From the NCBI GenBank assembly GCA_910588435.1, contig CAJUPL010000001.1, positions 151,567 to 215,566 of the forward strand: 64,000 nt of DNA, written 5' to 3'. The position numbers and the translations under genes were made by a program. The notes under the pieces are model-generated. The model had not been told where the DNA came from, ran no database searches, and saw nothing but the letters and a program-made list of their open reading frames with translations. Numbering within the stretch: position 1 is the first letter of the stretch; each line of letters opens with the position of its first letter. Positions 60,456 through 64,000 of the stretch are shown here, piece by piece. The stretch comes from an uncultured Eggerthellaceae bacterium. Lineage in GTDB: Bacteria > Actinomycetota > Coriobacteriia > Coriobacteriales > Eggerthellaceae.

Positions 60456-61361
60456 CTATATGAAAGCCAAGACTGCAAGGTTGATGCCGCCAGCTATGAG
60501 CGCCACACACCAGGAAGCCTTGAGCATGAATTGCCATTTGACGCGTGCGAAGTTGTTATCTATCAAGATCTCAAGGAAGTAGGCGATGAGCGCCGCTGCT
60601 ATCCCGATGAGGATGGTGAGCGGGCCTCCCCATACGAAGAAGATGCCGATCCAACCCAAGAAGAGCACGTTCTCCATCCAGTGCAGGATCTCCACCATGC
60701 CAAGCGTGGAGCCAGACATCTCCGTGGTCATGCCGCGAACTATCTCCTGGTGAGCATGGTGCGACATGGAGAGGTCGAATGGGGATTTGCGCAGCTTGAT
60801 GGTCAAGATGAACATCAATCCCAGAAAGACCGGCCATATGTAGACGATCACAGGCCTATCCAGCATGAGGACTGCAGCTATGTCAAAGGTGCCAACATCC
60901 CCGAATGGAAGTATGGCCGCTGTTGCCATGTAGAAGCCGACAGCGAACAAGAGCACCATCGGCTCATAGGACATGACTTGAAGCGTCTCCCTTGCAGCGC
61001 CTACCTCTGAATATGGTGATCTTGAAGAATAGGCTGCGATGATGAAGAACAAGCTTGATAGCGTGATCACGAATACGCACATCAATAGATTGCCACCTGA
61101 GAAGAAGATCCCTCCCGCTATCACAGCGAAGATGAGCGCGCAGATGACGTATGCATCCTGCACTCCATTGACGGTGACGCGCTCCTTCTCGAAGAGCTTC
61201 CTCACATCATAGTATGGCTGCAGCAGTGGAGGACCCACGCGCCCTTGCATCTTCGCAGATATGATCCTGTCGATCCCAGCAAGAAGGCAGCCTATGATGG
61301 GAGCGAAGATGAGGAACGCCACGCATCCCAGAAGCGGTGCCAAGAAACCGATTGCATCCAT
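60456..61361 (-). CDS. echB: Ech hydrogenase membrane subunit B (NuoH-like)
   Basis: EchB is the NuoH-like membrane subunit that joins the hydrophilic arm to the ion pump. The 301-aa protein has about eight membrane helices and the conserved RVGPPLLQPYYDVRKLFEKE loop (residues about 40-58) plus the LRKSPFDLSMSHHAHQEI motif, typical of this family's cytoplasmic loops. It is 15 bases upstream of echC. Confidence 0.94.
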   Translation of the reverse strand: MDAIGFLAPLLGCVAFLIFAPIIGCLLAGIDRIISAKMQGRVGPPLLQPYYDVRKLFEKERVTVNGVQDAYVICALIFAVIAGGIFFSGGNLLMCVFVITLSSLFFIIAAYSSRSPYSEVGAARETLQVMSYEPMVLLFAVGFYMATAAILPFGDVGTFDIAAVLMLDRPVIVYIWPVFLGLMFILTIKLRKSPFDLSMSHHAHQEIVRGMTTEMSGSTLGMVEILHWMENVLFLGWIGIFFVWGGPLTILIGIAAALIAYFLEILIDNNFARVKWQFMLKASWCVALIAGGINLAVLAFI

Positions 61362-61371
61362 GCTTGCCTCC

Positions 61372-63288
61372 TTAGAGCAACGTCAGGCCACAAAGAGCCA
61401 TGATCACAGCGGCGGCCATCAACAAGCTGTTGAGCACAACGCCCACAGGAGCCATGCGCGCTTCTCCGAACACGTCCTCCATGTACCAGTTCCTGACAGT
61501 GGCCAAGCTCTCTCCTGACATGGAATTCTGGAAGGCGCGAGTGCCGTCATCCCTAGAGACGCCAGAGAGATACACGCCAACACGCCTCTTCTTCGAGCGG
61601 CCAAGGCCTGTGAACAGGGCGATGACGACGACGCAGACGCATATGCTGGCTATCCATAGATTGTCCATCGAGATGTCCGTTACCTGCAAGCCAAAGACGG
61701 AGACGATGTAGGGCTCCACGATGGCTTCTGAGAGCACAGGGAGCATCACGCACCCTACCACCAGGAGCACCGCCATCAGGAGGATGGAGGCCCATTCGCT
61801 TGGATGCACGGTGAGCTCCACATCCTCAGGCTCACCAGCAATGCCTGCCAGCTTGCCCATCCACTTCGCCCAGAACATGAATGTTGCAGCGGAGCCGAAT
61901 GCCAAGATCAAGATGAGCGCCACCTGATCCATCTCCACGAATGAGACGAGCGTCGCCCATTTCGCTATCAGCATGCCGAAAGGCGCTATGAACATGCACA
62001 TGATCCCGAGCATCATGAAGCGCGCAAGGCGCGGCATGCGCTCGAAGAGCAGATCCATGGATTCGATGTCGCGGCTGCCGATGTGATGCTCAGCAGTGCC
62101 AACGCAAAGGAACAGAAGCGACTTCGCTATAGCGTGGAACAGGATCAAGAACATGGCTGCCCACACAGCCTCCGGCGTGCCAACACCTGCACATGCGGTT
62201 ATCAGACCAAGGTTCGCGATGGTGGAATATGCGAGCACGCGCTTCGCGTTCGTTTGCGATATGGCCATGAAAGAGCACAGGAGGAATGTAACAGAGCCAA
62301 CGAGCATGACCATCATGGATGGAACCGGGCTCACGAGGAAGCAGGGTGCCAGCTTCACCAGCAGGAACACGCCTGCCTTGACCATGGTGGAAGAGTGAAG
62401 GAGCGCACTGGTTGGCGTAGGTGCCACCATCGCACCCAGAAGCCACGTCTGGAAAGGCATCTGAGCCGCCTTCGTGATGCCGGCGAACGCCAAGAGCACG
62501 ACAGGGAGAAGCGCAAGCCCTGGATTCGAGATGCCTATCTCGATGAAGTCACGCAATGAGAACGTGCCAACCTGGGATGCGCATATCAGCAGAGCCAAGA
62601 TGAACGCTATGCCACCTGCCAGGTTCATCACAATCTGCCTGAAGGCATTGCGGATGGCCTCTTCTGTCTTGGTATAGCCGATGAGCAGGAATGAGCAGAG
62701 CGTGGTGACTTCCCATGCAGTGAACATCCAGCTCATATTGTTGGAGAACACTATGGCGAACATGGCTGAGAGGAATACGAACATGAGCGCGAAGAACGTA
62801 GGGCGCCTATCCTTCGCGCCTTCCGGCTCATGCGCTTGGAAGTCCTTCATGTAGCCGATGGCATAAACGCATATGCCAGAGCCGATCACACCGATTATCA
62901 GCGCCATCATGAGGGAGAGAGAATCTATATAGAGGCCTTCCGGGACCTCCATGTCATGGGCGAATCCGATCTCAACGTACAGAACGCAAGCAAGCTGGAT
63001 GATGCCCAGAAGGCCAGCAAGCCAGTTCTTGTACTTGACCGCGAACGCCAAGATGACCACCACGCAGATGCAGCTGATGACCGTGCAAGCTTGGTCTGCG
63101 ATGACGGATTCGCAATCGAATAGGGTCAGATCGCATCCAATGTACAGAACAGCAAGCGCTATGGATGCAATGGCCGTGACGATGGCTCCTGTCCACACGA
63201 TAACGCCTCTAGCGAATTCGTTCCTGATGATCACCAGCAGAAGCGCTATGACCGCAGGGAACGCCATCAGGAATAAGAGCAATTCCAT
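61372..63288 (-). CDS. echA: Ech hydrogenase membrane subunit A (NuoL-like)
   Basis: EchA is the antiporter-like subunit thought to move H+ or Na+. The 638-aa product has 14 or more membrane helices, the conserved Glu/Lys positions of the NuoL/Mrp group (WEVTTLCSFLLIGY, then FQTWLLGAMVAPTPTSALLHSSTMVKAG, the latter a hallmark). A strong AGGAGGAG precedes the ATG. It is the first gene of the six-gene ech operon; no promoter is clear in the 169 bases upstream. Confidence 0.94.
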   Translation of the reverse strand: MELLLFLMAFPAVIALLLVIIRNEFARGVIVWTGAIVTAIASIALAVLYIGCDLTLFDCESVIADQACTVISCICVVVILAFAVKYKNWLAGLLGIIQLACVLYVEIGFAHDMEVPEGLYIDSLSLMMALIIGVIGSGICVYAIGYMKDFQAHEPEGAKDRRPTFFALMFVFLSAMFAIVFSNNMSWMFTAWEVTTLCSFLLIGYTKTEEAIRNAFRQIVMNLAGGIAFILALLICASQVGTFSLRDFIEIGISNPGLALLPVVLLAFAGITKAAQMPFQTWLLGAMVAPTPTSALLHSSTMVKAGVFLLVKLAPCFLVSPVPSMMVMLVGSVTFLLCSFMAISQTNAKRVLAYSTIANLGLITACAGVGTPEAVWAAMFLILFHAIAKSLLFLCVGTAEHHIGSRDIESMDLLFERMPRLARFMMLGIMCMFIAPFGMLIAKWATLVSFVEMDQVALILILAFGSAATFMFWAKWMGKLAGIAGEPEDVELTVHPSEWASILLMAVLLVVGCVMLPVLSEAIVEPYIVSVFGLQVTDISMDNLWIASICVCVVVIALFTGLGRSKKRRVGVYLSGVSRDDGTRAFQNSMSGESLATVRNWYMEDVFGEARMAPVGVVLNSLLMAAAVIMALCGLTLL

Positions 63289-63457
63289 GCCTTCTCCTCC
63301 TATGTGCCAATGGTTTCACATGACTCTACCAAAGGAGTTGAGGGCTTTCGGGTTGCCGTCTCCGCGCCGCCATCCATGCTTCGGTGAAGGGACTTTGCGT
63401 GATGAGAGATTGAGAATGAGCGGGCACATCGCATCCGCGAACGGTTCTTGGAAGGAA

Positions 63458-63531
63458 TGGAGGCGACGTCCGGATTCGAACCGGAGATGAAGGCTTTGCA
63501 GGCCTCTGCCTTACCACTTGGCCACGTCGCC
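63458..63531 (-). tRNA. tRNA-Cys (GCA)
   Basis: The minus strand folds as a 71-base cloverleaf plus encoded CCA: acceptor GGCGACG/CGTCGCC, a D-loop with AAGTGGTAAGGC, anticodon GCA within CCTGCAAAG, and T-arm GGTTCGAATCC. Discriminator is U. The identity follows from the GCA anticodon and from the U at position 73, a strong cysteine determinant. Confidence 0.95.
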
Positions 63532-63550
63532 CAAAGACGTGCTGCCTGTC

Positions 63551-63587
63551 AAAAAGAGCCGGCCTTTCCTATTTGAATGGCCGGCTC
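63551..63587 (-). terminator. Intrinsic terminator between tRNA-Gly and tRNA-Cys
   Basis: On the minus strand GAGCCGGCC and GGCCGGCTC pair perfectly over 9 bp (plus positions 63556-63564 and 63579-63587) with a 14-base loop, followed by TTTTT. Outer words TGCCTG and CAGGCA (63543-63548 and 63591-63596) can extend the stem. It ends the tRNA-Gly transcript. Confidence 0.8.
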
Positions 63588-63597
63588 ATACAGGCAA

Positions 63598-63673
63598 TGG
63601 AGCGGACAACGGGGTTCGAACCCGCGACCCCCACCTTGGCAAGGTGGTGCTCTACCAGCTGAGCCATGTCCGC
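63598..63673 (-). tRNA. tRNA-Gly (GCC)
   Basis: The minus strand forms a cloverleaf: acceptor GCGGACA/TGTCCGC, D-arm with GCTCAGCTGGTAGAGC, anticodon GCC within CTTGCCAAG, T-arm CGGGTTCGAACCCCG, discriminator U and encoded CCA. Its own promoter lies at 63686-63714 and a terminator follows. Confidence 0.96.
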
Positions 63674-63685
63674 ATAGCGTGGAAC

Positions 63686-63714
63686 ATCTTACTTGAATGC
63701 TTGAGCATTCGCAA
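63686..63714 (-). promoter_or_regulatory. Promoter of tRNA-Gly
   Basis: On the minus strand TTGCGA (plus 63709-63714) and TAAGAT (63686-63691) are 17 bases apart; the start would be just before the tRNA 5' end. The spacer contains a 16-base near palindrome GAATGCT-CA-AGCATTC. Confidence 0.65.
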
Positions 63715-63757
63715 GGAGTTTTTCCAATTCCTTGATGCTTCCACTTGCTGGTCTCAA

Positions 63758-63833
<76 letters not shown>

Positions 63834-63856
63834 TCTTCAAGCGCCAGCGGTGCGAT

Positions 63857-63884
63857 ATGTTATCAGGTTCATCTCTCACGTCAA
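63857..63884 (-). promoter_or_regulatory. Promoter of tRNA-Val
   Basis: On the minus strand TTGACG (plus 63879-63884) and TAACAT (63857-63862) are 16 bases apart, about 23 bases before the tRNA-Val 5' end. Confidence 0.6.
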
Positions 63885-63930
63885 GTGATTTTTACCAACG
63901 ATCTCTCCGTGCCTAATGTAAGCGAGGATA

Positions 63931-63971
63931 AGAAATGAAAAAGGACCAGCCATGGATGTTGGCTGGTCCTT
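63931..63971 (-). terminator. Intrinsic terminator of the edge tRNA transcript
   Basis: AAGGACCAGCCA (63941-63952) and TGGCTGGTCCTT (63960-63971) form a 12-bp stem with a 7-base loop. On the minus strand it is followed by TTTTCATTTC. It ends the transcript of the tRNA at 63981 onward. Confidence 0.85.
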
Positions 63972-63980
63972 GAAGCTTCC

Positions 63981-64000
63981 TGGTGTCGGAGGCGGGATTT
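63981..64000 (-). tRNA. 3' end of a further tRNA, cut by the window edge
   Basis: On the minus strand the last 20 bases read as the end of a tRNA: T-arm half ending CCCGC, acceptor strand CTCCGAC, discriminator A and encoded CCA. The same CCA-encoding, downstream-hairpin layout as the three complete tRNAs supports it. The anticodon is outside the window, so the identity is unknown. Confidence 0.65.

Overview
The window looks like a chromosomal segment from a strictly anaerobic, Gram-positive actinobacterium, most probably of the class Coriobacteriia (Eggerthella/Slackia/Olsenella-type lineages). This placement is an inference. It rests on gene order (comEA-comEC-holA-rpsT, lepA-hemW-hrcA-dnaJ-rsmE, phoH-ybeY-dgkA-era-recO, rnj-ftsK-rodZ-rimO-pgsA-cinA-recA-recX-rny), on Gram-positive regulatory sites (CIRCE before hrcA, CRAAC-N4-GTTCG type SOS boxes before recA and lexA), and on an anaerobic gene set (Ech-type hydrogenase, indolepyruvate:ferredoxin oxidoreductase, MenA). 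No phage, insertion sequence or CRISPR array was found. Nearly all of it is core housekeeping DNA with one uniform style of codon use.

Layout. From 1 to about 45.8 kb almost everything reads rightward. 0-4.2 kb: DNA uptake (comEA, comEC) and holA. 4.2-4.8 kb: rpsT, leftward, encoding S20 with a very long charged tail. 5.1-9.8 kb: lepA, a dense palindrome cluster, a small membrane protein, dusB and hemW. 9.8-18.9 kb: the hrcA/dnaJ heat-shock operon running on through rsmE, mtaB, phoH, ybeY, dgkA, era, a zinc-ribbon/PASTA membrane protein and recO. 19.0-25.3 kb: rpsO, pnp, dapB, dapA and RNase J. 25.4-34.3 kb: ftsK, a RodZ-like protein, yajQ, rimO, a fused pgsA-cinA gene, recA and recX. 34.3-42.2 kb: a possible small RNA, RNase Y, a GHKL ATPase, SpoVS, miaB, miaA, dapF and hflX. 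42.2-45.8 kb: lexA facing nrdR-dut, a small membrane protein, a DUF721-like protein and menA.

From 45.8 kb to the right end everything reads leftward. 45.8-57.8 kb holds gluQ, two phenylacetate-CoA-ligase/ACT-domain pairs flanking iorAB, an FHA protein and a D,D-carboxypeptidase, then a VanW-type cell-wall protein and a second pgsA-type gene. 57.9-63.3 kb is a complete six-gene Ech-type hydrogenase operon. The right end carries tRNA-Cys, tRNA-Gly, tRNA-Val and the 3' end of a fourth tRNA.

Functionally, IorAB would oxidise arylpyruvates from aromatic amino acids to aryl-acetyl-CoA and reduced ferredoxin. The PaaK-type ligases connect the CoA esters with the free acids, and the Ech complex could reoxidise the ferredoxin as H2 while pumping ions. 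RNA turnover is concentrated here (PNPase, RNase J, RNase Y), as are all three methylthiotransferases (MtaB, RimO, MiaB) and the SOS regulon core (recA, recX, lexA). The features most worth a second look are the palindrome cluster at 6.93-7.34 kb, the GHKL ATPase-SpoVS pair behind RNase Y, the PgsA-CinA fusion, the promoter-to-terminator small-RNA candidate at 34.35-34.46 kb, and the long S20 tail.
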